A stretch of DNA of 64,000 nucleotides from Stenotrophomonas sp. SY1 (GTDB lineage Bacteria > Pseudomonadota > Gammaproteobacteria > Xanthomonadales > Xanthomonadaceae), in assembly GCF_021202945.1 (NCBI RefSeq), contig NZ_JAJOYR010000001.1, positions 2,647,543-2,711,542 on the forward strand. Reading direction: 5' to 3'. Shown piece after piece: positions 17,216 to 25,546 of this stretch (position 1 is its first letter; each line of letters begins with the position of its first letter). The translations under genes and the position numbers were made by a program. The notes beneath the pieces are model-generated. The model was not told where the DNA came from, ran no database searches, and was given only the letters and a program-made list of their open reading frames with translations.

Positions 17216-17243
17216 CTGCCCACTTGCCTAACCGGAGAACACC

Positions 17244-17945
17244 ATGACCACCACCAACGGAAACACCAGTACGCGTTCCGCGGCTGAGACGCGCGCGGGA
17301 CTCAACGCACGCAGAAGCGAGCTTAGCGCCAGCATCCGCGACCTCATCAAGGCACAGGAGCGCATTGCCTTGGAAGCGGCGGAAGGCGATGTAGCAGCGC
17401 CGCAGCGCCTAGCATCGAACTATGCAGGTGTGAACGGCGCAACCAACGAACTGCGTGCCATTGAAGCCGCGCTGCGCGCGCTGGATCAGCGCGATCACAA
17501 TGAGAGCATGCGCGCCAGCCTTGATTGCATCGAGTCAGATCGGGCGAAGGCCCATGCTTGCGTGCAGGCAGTGCGGCCGGCGTTTGATCGCGTGGCCACT
17601 GCCTTGGAGACGCTGGGCCGGGAATGGGCTGCATTGCAGCAGGCTCAGGAAGCTGCACGCCGGATGGAACGCGCGCACCGCGGCCAAACTCACAACGACC
17701 TTGCCACTGCTGGTGCGGCTTCGGTTTTCAACAGCGCTGCGAGTATCGACGCGACTCCGTTGGTGCAGGGCCGGCTTTGGCTGGCGGTTGGCCACCTGGA
17801 TCCGAATCATGAGATGGTCAAGGCCACTCCCGCCGCGCTGGATGCGCAGATCGGCAAGGCCCTGCTGACCATCGATGAGGGGCTGCGTCGGCGGGAGCAG
17901 TACATTCGCCAGCAGCTGGCCGACGATCCCGGCCAGGCTGCGTGA
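17244..17945 (+). CDS. Coiled-coil hypothetical protein
   Basis: A 233-residue protein with a GGAG ribosome binding site. Long heptad-like helices run from about residue 20 to 160 (LNARRSELSASIRDLIKAQERIALEAA..., LGREWAALQQAQEAARRMERA), so it is probably an elongated coiled coil. No family recognised. Last gene of the rightward element B operon. Confidence 0.55.
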   Translation: MTTTNGNTSTRSAAETRAGLNARRSELSASIRDLIKAQERIALEAAEGDVAAPQRLASNYAGVNGATNELRAIEAALRALDQRDHNESMRASLDCIESDRAKAHACVQAVRPAFDRVATALETLGREWAALQQAQEAARRMERAHRGQTHNDLATAGAASVFNSAASIDATPLVQGRLWLAVGHLDPNHEMVKATPAALDAQIGKALLTIDEGLRRREQYIRQQLADDPGQAA

Positions 17946-17962
17946 TGGCTAGGCGGTCTGCG

Positions 17963-18301
17963 TCAGATCTTTCCAAACGTGAAGGTGAAGCGCTGGCCAC
18001 CCAGGTCGCCGTATCCGGTCCCACGCGTGCCGGTAGATACGAATTGGAAGGGGCCTGTGCGCCCGTCATCGCAGGTGAAGACGCCTTCGCCCTTCCTGCG
18101 TTCGGCATAGACAAACGTCCCTTTGCAGGTGGCGCCCTTGTTGGAAACGATGGATAGCTCGCCACCGCCGTCCATTCGGCCGGTGGCGGTGCCAGTGAAC
18201 TGCTCATCGGATCCTTGGATCTGACCGCGGACAGGCAGCGTCATGCTGCAGGCGGACAGCAACAGTGCGCCAACCGACGCCGCGGCAAATTGTCGAAACA
18301 T
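17963..18301 (-). CDS. Small outer-membrane-type lipoprotein carried by element B
   Basis: A 112-residue protein with a lipoprotein signal (LLLSAC), a strong GGGGGATC ribosome binding site, and a short beta-rich mature part: GSDEQFTGTATGRMDGGGEL, KGATCKGTFVYAER, GEGVFTCDDGRTGPFQF and a terminal LGGQRFTFTFG. Two cysteines may pair. Similar small lipoproteins appear near attachment sites of Xanthomonadaceae mobile elements from memory; function unknown. It converges on the rightward operon and is the only lone leftward gene of the element, as a conversion or exclusion gene might be. Confidence 0.7.
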   Translation of the reverse strand: MFRQFAAASVGALLLSACSMTLPVRGQIQGSDEQFTGTATGRMDGGGELSIVSNKGATCKGTFVYAERRKGEGVFTCDDGRTGPFQFVSTGTRGTGYGDLGGQRFTFTFGKI

Positions 18302-18328
18302 TTTCGATCCCCCTGATTTGACGTGGCG

Positions 18329-18350
18329 TGCTACCCCGGTGCTACCCAAG
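18329..18350 (+). repeat. 22-bp direct repeat, putative integrase arm-type site (right)
   Basis: Identical to 12093-12114 and in the same orientation; 92 bp from the attR core. Confidence 0.6.
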
Positions 18351-18384
18351 GCCCGGCACTCGCCAACGAACTCTGAAAATAAAA

Positions 18385-18410
18385 AAAGCCCCGCATCGCT
18401 GCAAGGCTTT
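18385..18410 (-). terminator. Intrinsic terminator downstream of tRNA-Phe, supplied by element B
   Basis: On the minus strand the stem AAAGCCTTGC pairs with GCGGGGCTTT through two G-U pairs, loop of six, followed by a run of T. It replaces the ancestral terminator now at 11905. Confidence 0.7.
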
Positions 18411-18441
18411 GTTTCATCGAATTTTATATCGCAATCAAAAC

Positions 18442-18489
18442 TGGTGGCCGAGGACGGAATCGAACCGCCGACACGGGGATTTTCAATCC
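18442..18489 (-). repeat. attR of element B within tRNA-Phe
   Basis: The 48-bp segment shared with attL; it covers the tRNA from the anticodon loop to CCA. The element restores a complete tRNA here. Confidence 0.93.
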
Positions 18490-18517
18490 CCTGCTCTACC
18501 AACTGAGCTACTCGGCC
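18442..18517 (-). tRNA. tRNA-Phe (GAA)
   Basis: A 76-nt cloverleaf with encoded CCA. Acceptor GGCCGAG/CTCGGCC, anticodon stem GGGGA/TCCCC, loop TTGAAAA with anticodon GAA, T loop TTCGATT. It is the integration target of element B and probably also of island A. Confidence 0.97.
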
Positions 18518-18700
18518 ACTTTGTTCTCGTTGGCGTTGCCGCCGGCGAGGACGCGAATATTACGCATGTGCGCCGGATTGGGCAAGCGAATTTCACAAAA
18601 ATTTTCACATGCCACGAATTCGGCCTGAAAAGCCCCGCCGCGGTACCAACGCCGTCATGACAGCAGGCTCCACATCGGGCCGGCGAACCACACAAACGAA

Positions 18701-18728
18701 AAGAGCCGCATCTCCCGATGCGGCTCTT
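18701..18728 (-). terminator. Terminator of tRNA-Ala
   Basis: Perfect 12-bp stem AAGAGCCGCATC / GATGCGGCTCTT with a 4-nt loop, followed on the minus strand by TTTCGTTTG. Confidence 0.85.
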
Positions 18729-18740
18729 CCCTTGAAGACT

Positions 18741-18816
<76 letters not shown>

Positions 18817-18836
18817 ACGCGGTGTCCGGATTCTAG

Positions 18837-19166
18837 CGCGCTCTTTCGAGCTGCGCCAACCAGGGCCTTGACACCTGCCCCGCCAGCTGAAACAGCAGCT
18901 GCTGCGGTGACGCTGGCGCAGGTCCAGTTCGGTCATCAGCGCTTCGCGGCAGATAGTGGTGCCCCTTCGACGAGGCGCTCGCCCAGCAGAACACTCGCCC
19001 CCATCGGCCACAGCCTCACCAGGCATCAATCGCGGACGATCCGTATCCAGCCTCCGCCCACACCGGCGTCCTATCTTGGCGGTAAGCCAACTTACGGAAG
19101 CCGGTTCAATGCGTGTCCAGATATCCAGGCATCTGGAAACAGCCCTCGACGTGAGGTCAACAAAAG
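18837..19166. other. Gap between tRNA-Ala and the autotransporter gene
   Basis: Contains the tRNA-Ala promoter on the minus strand (TAGAAT at about 18829-18834 and a GTTGGCGC upstream element). I see no supported gene. Confidence 0.5.
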
Positions 19167-19192
19167 AACTGCCGCCAACGAGGCCGGCAGTT
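19167..19192 (-). terminator. Terminator of the autotransporter gene
   Basis: Stem AACTGCCG / CGGCAGTT with a 10-nt loop, followed on the minus strand by CTTTTGTT. Confidence 0.75.
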
Positions 19193-19220
19193 TCGGGGGC
19201 TGCATGCGCTTGTCGCTGCC

Positions 19221-22200
19221 TCAGAACGGCATGTCGACGCGTGCGTTGATCGCCTGGTTGTAACCGGACTCGTTGTTGAGCGTGCCTTCGTAGTCCAGCG
19301 AGAGGGCCATCCTGCTGCGCAGGATCCACGCCGTACCGAACCCGAATATGAATTGATTGCGTTCGGCCTGCGTCGGACTTACCTCGTAGACCTGCCCCAC
19401 ACCGATCAGGTCGGCGTAGCTCATGCGGGCCATGTCGGCACCTTCGAAGCTGTGCCGGTATTCAAACCGTGCGCGTGGAATCAGGTTGCCCAGATGAGTC
19501 TTGAACAGCATCTCACCACGCATGCCCAGTGCTCCGGTCGTCATGCGAACGGTCTGCTTGTTGTAGTGCAACGCGCTCACGCCACTTGCCGACTCGGTGT
19601 AGGCATCCAGACGCGTCTTCATCAGGTCCAGTCGACCGTACGGCGACAGCATCCAGGTGTCCTGGCGGTTTTCGTAGCCGGTCGTCAGCGAACCGAAGGT
19701 CTGTTTGCCATCGCGCGAACCCGCGGCAAACCCTGCCGTGTCGGTGACGTGGCGCTTCAGGTCGAAATCGAGCGCGCCGTAGCCCAACACGCCGTCGACG
19801 AACCACTTGTCCGCCGGACGCAGGCTGCCGTAGAGCGCCATGATGCGCGCCGTCCCGGTGCTCCTGGAACCGTTTCTGCCCACGTCGCTGTCGTCGCGCG
19901 CATAACCGGCGCCCGCACCGAGCGAAGCCCAGTCATTGAGACGGTAGTCAGCACCAAGGCTGATGCCGTCCGTCTGGAAGCGAAGTTCCGACTGGTTGGT
20001 CATCGCATCGCGCTGGCCCAGGTCGATGCGGCCGTCGATCCAATAACCGAAGCGGCTCGGCTGCCCATTGGAGGCAGCCGCATTCGTCGGAGAAGACAGC
20101 GCAGTGGCTTCGCCGGCTTCGTTCGCGGCCAACAGCTGTTGCGCGGTGTCGTCATCGCGGTCGCTATCGCGCCTACTCTTGCTCTGCCCGCTGGGCACGA
20201 CGCCACCCGGCTTGAGCGTCAGGCCGAGGCCATTCGCACTCAGGTTCAGATTGGAATCCGAACCTGCCCAACCGTTGCCATGCAGTCGTTCAAGGCGCCG
20301 GTTGAAATTGCTCAACTGGGCCGTCGCGAAACGGCGCGCCGCCTCCGCCTGTGCGGCCACAAGACCGGTCACTTCCGGGTCCTTGGATGCATCCAGACGG
20401 GCATTGACAGTAACGGTGACGGTCCCCTGCGTCGTGCCGTAGGCGTTGCTCAGGGAATAGACGATGGTTTCCGTGCCCACAAAGGTAGGCGTCGGCGTGT
20501 AGACGACAGTGAGCCCCTGCGTGACAGCCTTGCCTTCAGCCGGTTGCGCAACGATGGCCACTGCGGTGAAGGGGCCGCCGCTCGCACGCGCCGCCACGTC
20601 GATCGTGATCGGCGCACCGGATACGGTGGTCACGTTCAGCGGCGTCACCGTCGGCGCCGGAGCGGTCACCTGCAAGCGCACCGTTGCCGGGGCCGAGGTG
20701 CCACCGGCATTGCTCGCCGTATAGGCAAAGCTGTCCGGCCCGATGTAATTGGCGTTCGGCACGTAAGTCACACTGAAGCCGGTCGCGGCAACTGCCGCGG
20801 CAGCCTGGATGCCACGGGAACGGGCCATCGCTGCGGGCGCATTGACAGTGACCGTGCCGTGCGCGGGCGGGGTCACGATGGTCACGCCAGTCGCCGCGCC
20901 ACCGCCGATGTCCAGCTCGACGATGAAGCTGCTGTCGGCACCGGTGGTGAGCGTCGTCGTGGCGTTGTTGGCCACCGGCACCTGCGGATTGATCGTCAGG
21001 CTGACGACAGCCGCTGCAGACGTCCCACCGGCATTGGTCGCGGTATAGCTGAAGCTGTCCGTGCCGCTGTAATCGGCAGCTGGCGTGTAGGTGATCGTCG
21101 TACCGGAGATCGCCACCGTACCGTGGGCTGGCTGCGTGGAAACGGCAAGACTTTCCGGCGCACCACCGGTGATCGACGACGCCAGGTCAATCGGGGTGGC
21201 GATATTGAAGGCCACCATCACGCTTCTGGCAGCTGCTACCGGCACCTGCGGATTGATCGTCAGGCTTACCGTCGCCGGTGCTGAGGTGCCACCGGCGTTG
21301 ATCGCAACGTAATCAAAGCTGTCGGTGCCGCTGTAGCCAGCAGTCGGCGTGTAGGTGATGGTCGTGCCGGCAACCGTCACCGCACCGTGGGCCGGCTGCG
21401 TGGAAACGACAAGGCTGCTCGGCGCACCCCCGGTGATGACCGATGCCAGGTCAATCGGCGTGGCGACGTTGAACGCCACCGTCGCGCTCTTGCCGCCGGC
21501 CACCGGCGCCTGCGGCGTGACCGTCAGACTCACCGTCGCAGGCGCGGAGGTGCCGCCTGCGTTGGTGGCGGTGTAATCGAAGCTGTCGGTGCCGCTGTAG
21601 CCGGCGGCCGGCGTGTAGGTGATCGTCGTGCCTGAGACCGTCGTTGCACCGTGGGCCGGTTGCGTCGAAACAGCAAGGCTGCCCGGCACTCCCCCACTGA
21701 TGACCGAAGCCAGGTCGATCGGCGTGGCGGTGTTGAAAGCCGCCGTCACGCTCTTGGCGCCGGCCACAGGCGTTTGCGGATTGACCGTCAGGCTGACCAC
21801 CGCTGCGGACGCGCCGCTGACGTTGGTCGCCGTGTACACGAAACTGTCGCTACCCGAGTAACCCGGCACCGGCGTGTACGTCACCACCAGCCCACTGACG
21901 CTCACGGAGCCATGCGCCGCCCCGCCACTGATCGCCACACTGCTGGCTGGGCCACCGGAAATCGCCATCCCCAGGTCGATCGGGGTTGCGGTGTTCCAGG
22001 GCACGGTTGCGCTGATCGGCCCGGCCACCGGCGCGGCCGGATTTGTCACGACGTTGTAGCTGCGCCCGGCCGTGAAGCCGTGCGCATCGGTCGCAGTGAT
22101 GGCGAAGGTAAAGCTGCCGGTTACGGTCGGCGTGCCAATGAGCACGCCACCCAGACTCAAGACCAGGCCGGTCGGCGCCGCGCCCGATGTGATTGCATAC

Positions 22201-24836
22201 GTGTAGGGTGCGCTGCCGCCCGTGGTGCTCAGCGTCTGGTTGTATGTGGTGCCCTGAACCGCATTCGGCAACGTCCCCGGCGACAGCGACAGCGTCGGTG
22301 CGGCCACCGTCAAGGTGTACGACTGGACCACCGACGTCGAACCATTGCTGTCGGAAGCCGCGATCATGAACGCCACTGTCCCGGCGCTGGTCGGGGTGCC
22401 GGACAAGGTGCCGGTTGCAGTGTCGAACCCCAACCCCGATGGCATGGTGCCGACGGTCACCGACAACGGGGCGAACTGGTACGGCGCGACCCCACCAGAG
22501 AGACTAAAGCGCTGACTGAAACCGGTTCCGACGCTGCCATTGAACGCACTGCCGGTGGCAGGACTCAGCGCCAGCGTCGGCGGCGTAATGACCAAGGTCA
22601 GCGTGCCACTGTCCTGGTGGAAAGGTCCGGTACCGACACTGCTGTCCTGCGCGCGCACCGTAAAGTTGAACGAACCCACGTCGGTCGACATACCGGACAG
22701 GATGCCGTTCGATGCCAGGCTCATTCCCGCAGGCAGGGTGCCGGAGAGCAATGAATAGGTGTAGGGCCCGGCACCGCCGCTGGCGCCCGCAACCGAGTGA
22801 CTGTACGGCAGGCCCGCTATACCGGGTGCGGGCGACGTTGGCGCGTAACTGATCGTCGGACTGGACACCGTTACGTTCACCGTTGCAGGCGACGAGGTGC
22901 CGTCGGCATTGGTTGCGGTGTAGGTGAAGCTGTCGGCACCGGCAAATGATGCTGCCGGGGTGTAAGTAATTGTCGTGCCGACCGCTGTTGCAGTGCCACG
23001 CAAGGCCTGCGTAGCCACGGCAACACTGGTTGCGGCACCTCCTGTCAGATTAAGGGTGACCCGGTTGCTGCTGCTGCCGTAGGCAACCGTGACAGCCGCC
23101 CCCCCAGCTACCGGAGGCACCTTGGCATTGACGTAAGTGAACCGATCGGCCGCGCTGATTTCGCTGGTGCCACCGGCCGTAGTAACCGTGACATCGACGG
23201 TACCGGCCGAATGGGCTGGCGACGTCGCGGTAATCGAGCTTGCACTGTTGACGGTGAACGAGCTGGCGAACGCCCCACCGAACTTGACCGACGTCGCGCC
23301 GGCAAAGTCGGTGCCGGTGATGGTCACGTTGGTGCCGCCATCAGTCGAGCCCGTGTTCGGCGAAACACCACTGACGACAGGCACTGCAATGTACGTGAAC
23401 TGATCCGATGCATTGGTCGCGCTGGTGCCACCAGCGGTCGTGACGGTGATGTCGACCGTGCCGGGTGTACCTGCGGGCGACGTCGCGGTAATCACGTTCG
23501 CGCCGTTGACCGTGAACGAAGCACTGGTTGCACCGAAGCGCACTGCCGTCGCACCGATGAAGTTGCTGCCGGAGAGGGTGATCGGGGTACCCCCTGTGGT
23601 CGGGCCCGAACCGGGGGAAACACCCAGAACGGCCGGTGCGGGCACGACGTAGGTGAACAGATCGGCAGGACTGTTCGCACTGGTGCCACTGGGAGTCGTC
23701 ACGGTGATGTCAACGGTGCCCAAGCCTGCCGGCGAGATCGCGGTGATGGACGTATCGCTGTTGACGACTACCGCAATGGCATTGACCGCGCCGAACCTGA
23801 CCGCCAACGCCCCAGTGAAGCCGGTGCCGCCAATCGTCACGCTGGTGCCGCCCGCAGGCGGGCCTGAATTTGGAGCAACCGAGGTTACGGTGGGCACAGG
23901 AACGACGTAGGTGAACGCCCCCGTCAAGGTGCCGGTGCCGCCGGCGGTGGCAACGGTGACATTGACGGTACCTGAGCCCGGCGGCGACGTTGCGGTAATC
24001 GACGTCGCACTGTTGGCGGTAATCGTGCCGATTTCCGTGCCAAATTTGACCGAAGTCGCATCGGAAAGATTGGCCCCGCCGATGGTCACGCTGGTACCAC
24101 CCGAGCTCGGGCCGGCATTTGGGGAAACCGACGTAACGATCGGCCCAGGCGCAATGTAGGTGAAACGATCCGCAGCACTGGTCACGCTGGTGCCGTTGAG
24201 CGTGGTCACGGTGATATCCACGATGCCCGAGCCTGCCGGGGATGTCGCGGTAATCGATGTGGCGCTGTTGACAATGACCGAACCGGCATTGGTCGCGCCG
24301 AACCTGACCGCAGTCGCACCGGTGAAACCGGTGCCGGTGATCGTAACGCTGGTACCGCCCGCAGATGGGCCTGAGTTTGGAGCAACCGAGGTCACGGTGG
24401 GCACTGCAGCTGCAGCGGTCATGTTGATGGTGACCACGATCGGCTGGCCGGACACGTCGTACCAGATCACCGAGTTTGTGCCGATAAACGCTGGGCTGGC
24501 CGGCGTGTAGAACAAGGTGTTGGAGGGAGTCAGCCAGTCGACTCCTTTGACACCGCCGCCCTCGGCAGGCTGATTGACAATGCCTCGCGCTCCATCCGTG
24601 TAAGGCCTGTCGCCCTCAAGACACGCAGCGCTGTCAGCAACGCTGAGCGGGTACGCATAGTGGCCAGTCCGCCCGTCGTTGGTGACATTCCAGGTTATCG
24701 AGCAGGACGCCGCATGGGCGGCCGGCATTGCCAGGGCCAGAAACAGAAAGACCGCTGTTCGAACTGCGGCGGTGCTCTTCATCAACACGCCAAGCCATTG
24801 CCGGCCTGCGCCGAACACGCCCATACCCATTGCCAT
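19221..24836 (-). CDS. Giant repeat-rich autotransporter (TIG, Ig-like and cadherin-like repeats)
   Basis: An 1871-residue type Va secreted surface protein. The signal peptide hydrophobic core AVFLFLALAMPAAHA ends near residue 42. The passenger has a short N-terminal domain, five IPT/TIG repeats (each with PNSGPSAGGTSVTITG-like starts, about 145-585), one cadherin-like unit, three putative-Ig (He_PIG) units, six further cadherin-like units with STQPAHG and TITYTPAAGYSGTDSF motifs, then a linker. The last 290 residues or so form the autotransporter beta-barrel (FGYWIDGRIDLGQRD to NARVDMPF, ending in Phe). Start 24836 has AGGGGA upstream; an in-frame ATG at 24782 would give a more usual signal peptide. 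Probably an adhesin; receptor unknown. Confidence 0.92.
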   Translation of the reverse strand: MAMGMGVFGAGRQWLGVLMKSTAAVRTAVFLFLALAMPAAHAASCSITWNVTNDGRTGHYAYPLSVADSAACLEGDRPYTDGARGIVNQPAEGGGVKGVDWLTPSNTLFYTPASPAFIGTNSVIWYDVSGQPIVVTINMTAAAAVPTVTSVAPNSGPSAGGTSVTITGTGFTGATAVRFGATNAGSVIVNSATSITATSPAGSGIVDITVTTLNGTSVTSAADRFTYIAPGPIVTSVSPNAGPSSGGTSVTIGGANLSDATSVKFGTEIGTITANSATSITATSPPGSGTVNVTVATAGGTGTLTGAFTYVVPVPTVTSVAPNSGPPAGGTSVTIGGTGFTGALAVRFGAVNAIAVVVNSDTSITAISPAGLGTVDITVTTPSGTSANSPADLFTYVVPAPAVLGVSPGSGPTTGGTPITLSGSNFIGATAVRFGATSASFTVNGANVITATSPAGTPGTVDITVTTAGGTSATNASDQFTYIAVPVVSGVSPNTGSTDGGTNVTITGTDFAGATSVKFGGAFASSFTVNSASSITATSPAHSAGTVDVTVTTAGGTSEISAADRFTYVNAKVPPVAGGAAVTVAYGSSSNRVTLNLTGGAATSVAVATQALRGTATAVGTTITYTPAASFAGADSFTYTATNADGTSSPATVNVTVSSPTISYAPTSPAPGIAGLPYSHSVAGASGGAGPYTYSLLSGTLPAGMSLASNGILSGMSTDVGSFNFTVRAQDSSVGTGPFHQDSGTLTLVITPPTLALSPATGSAFNGSVGTGFSQRFSLSGGVAPYQFAPLSVTVGTMPSGLGFDTATGTLSGTPTSAGTVAFMIAASDSNGSTSVVQSYTLTVAAPTLSLSPGTLPNAVQGTTYNQTLSTTGGSAPYTYAITSGAAPTGLVLSLGGVLIGTPTVTGSFTFAITATDAHGFTAGRSYNVVTNPAAPVAGPISATVPWNTATPIDLGMAISGGPASSVAISGGAAHGSVSVSGLVVTYTPVPGYSGSDSFVYTATNVSGASAAVVSLTVNPQTPVAGAKSVTAAFNTATPIDLASVISGGVPGSLAVSTQPAHGATTVSGTTITYTPAAGYSGTDSFDYTATNAGGTSAPATVSLTVTPQAPVAGGKSATVAFNVATPIDLASVITGGAPSSLVVSTQPAHGAVTVAGTTITYTPTAGYSGTDSFDYVAINAGGTSAPATVSLTINPQVPVAAARSVMVAFNIATPIDLASSITGGAPESLAVSTQPAHGTVAISGTTITYTPAADYSGTDSFSYTATNAGGTSAAAVVSLTINPQVPVANNATTTLTTGADSSFIVELDIGGGAATGVTIVTPPAHGTVTVNAPAAMARSRGIQAAAAVAATGFSVTYVPNANYIGPDSFAYTASNAGGTSAPATVRLQVTAPAPTVTPLNVTTVSGAPITIDVAARASGGPFTAVAIVAQPAEGKAVTQGLTVVYTPTPTFVGTETIVYSLSNAYGTTQGTVTVTVNARLDASKDPEVTGLVAAQAEAARRFATAQLSNFNRRLERLHGNGWAGSDSNLNLSANGLGLTLKPGGVVPSGQSKSRRDSDRDDDTAQQLLAANEAGEATALSSPTNAAASNGQPSRFGYWIDGRIDLGQRDAMTNQSELRFQTDGISLGADYRLNDWASLGAGAGYARDDSDVGRNGSRSTGTARIMALYGSLRPADKWFVDGVLGYGALDFDLKRHVTDTAGFAAGSRDGKQTFGSLTTGYENRQDTWMLSPYGRLDLMKTRLDAYTESASGVSALHYNKQTVRMTTGALGMRGEMLFKTHLGNLIPRARFEYRHSFEGADMARMSYADLIGVGQVYEVSPTQAERNQFIFGFGTAWILRSRMALSLDYEGTLNNESGYNQAINARVDMPF
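21006..21900 (-). repeat. Tandem repeats of about 264-273 bp in the autotransporter gene
   Basis: At least three near-identical DNA units encode cadherin-like domains; the same landmark (GTCGGTGCCGCTGTA) recurs at about 21057, 21321 and 21585. A fourth, more diverged unit follows. High DNA identity between units suggests recent duplication or gene conversion. Confidence 0.75.
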
Positions 24837-25320
24837 TCCCGCTTGTCCCCTGTTGTTGTTTCTTTCGGCGCACCAGCTCCACCATGTGGAGCGGCTACAG
24901 CCGTCAATTGCGAACGCACTACCGGCCTTGAATGGCCCGACTAACGTGACGGAACCCGTATTCCAGAACGCCCAACCGGCAGCGCCTCAAAAACCTTTGC
25001 ACCCATGAATGCCCTACCCGATCGATCCGCCGTCAATGACGGTGCGCTCTCAGGATCCTGAGCCGCATACGAAGGGCACTGCCTCTTCAAACGGTCGTCA
25101 TCAAGGGCCCAGGCAACAACCGCGCCTGATCCGCATCCGCGCAATCTGACCATACGAACGTAAGAGCCACGGACAGCCCGTGTGAGCAGAGAAAACAAAC
25201 ACCGCCTGCCCCCTGCACCTTAATAGACGGAGACGCGCGCTCATCCACGTTGGTGCTTCAGCGCAATCCCCAGCGCAAGCCCCCCGACGTAATCCGGCCC
25301 ACCCAACCGTCTCTACGCAA
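24837..25320. other. Upstream region of the autotransporter
   Basis: No supported gene on either strand. Presumably carries the promoter of the autotransporter gene; no clear sigma-70 pair stands out. Confidence 0.4.
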
Positions 25321-25480
25321 AACGCCCGCCGATGAGCGAGCGTTGTTCAAGACAATGATCGGCCAGGTACCCCGGCCCTCTTCCGGCAAGTTTGCAAGCG
25401 CACTGCTCCACTGGATGAGCAAGCGCCCCATGAGGGGGCAGGATTCTAGCGCGGCACTTCGAGCCTCGCCCAACGGGCAT
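25321..25480 (-). other. Possible decayed tRNA or small RNA locus with a tRNA-Ala-like promoter
   Basis: On the minus strand, GTTGGGCGAGGCTCGAA and GCGCTAGAATCC align without gaps to the tRNA-Ala promoter near 18830, with the same distance to a following GGGGCG...GCTCA. The rest no longer folds as a cloverleaf. A terminator-like hairpin (25321-25344, stem with one wobble, then TTTTGCG) closes a transcript of about 110 nt. Confidence 0.35.
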
Positions 25481-25546
25481 TGACGCCGGCCAGCTGATTG
25501 AACCGGCAACGAAAGTGGCGCATCGCCGCTGGTCCGCGCCCAGCGA

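Noticed and set aside
18442..18517. Damage of tRNA-Phe by the integration
   Set aside because: All stems pair and CCA is present; the element restores the gene.
20990..24400. Regular repeats that could be mistaken for a CRISPR array
   Set aside because: The units are 250 bp or longer, lie wholly in frame within one protein and encode TIG and cadherin-like domains.
25340..25435. A functional tRNA-Cys, because a TTGCAAA loop can be read
   Set aside because: The anticodon and acceptor stems do not pair, so no cloverleaf forms.
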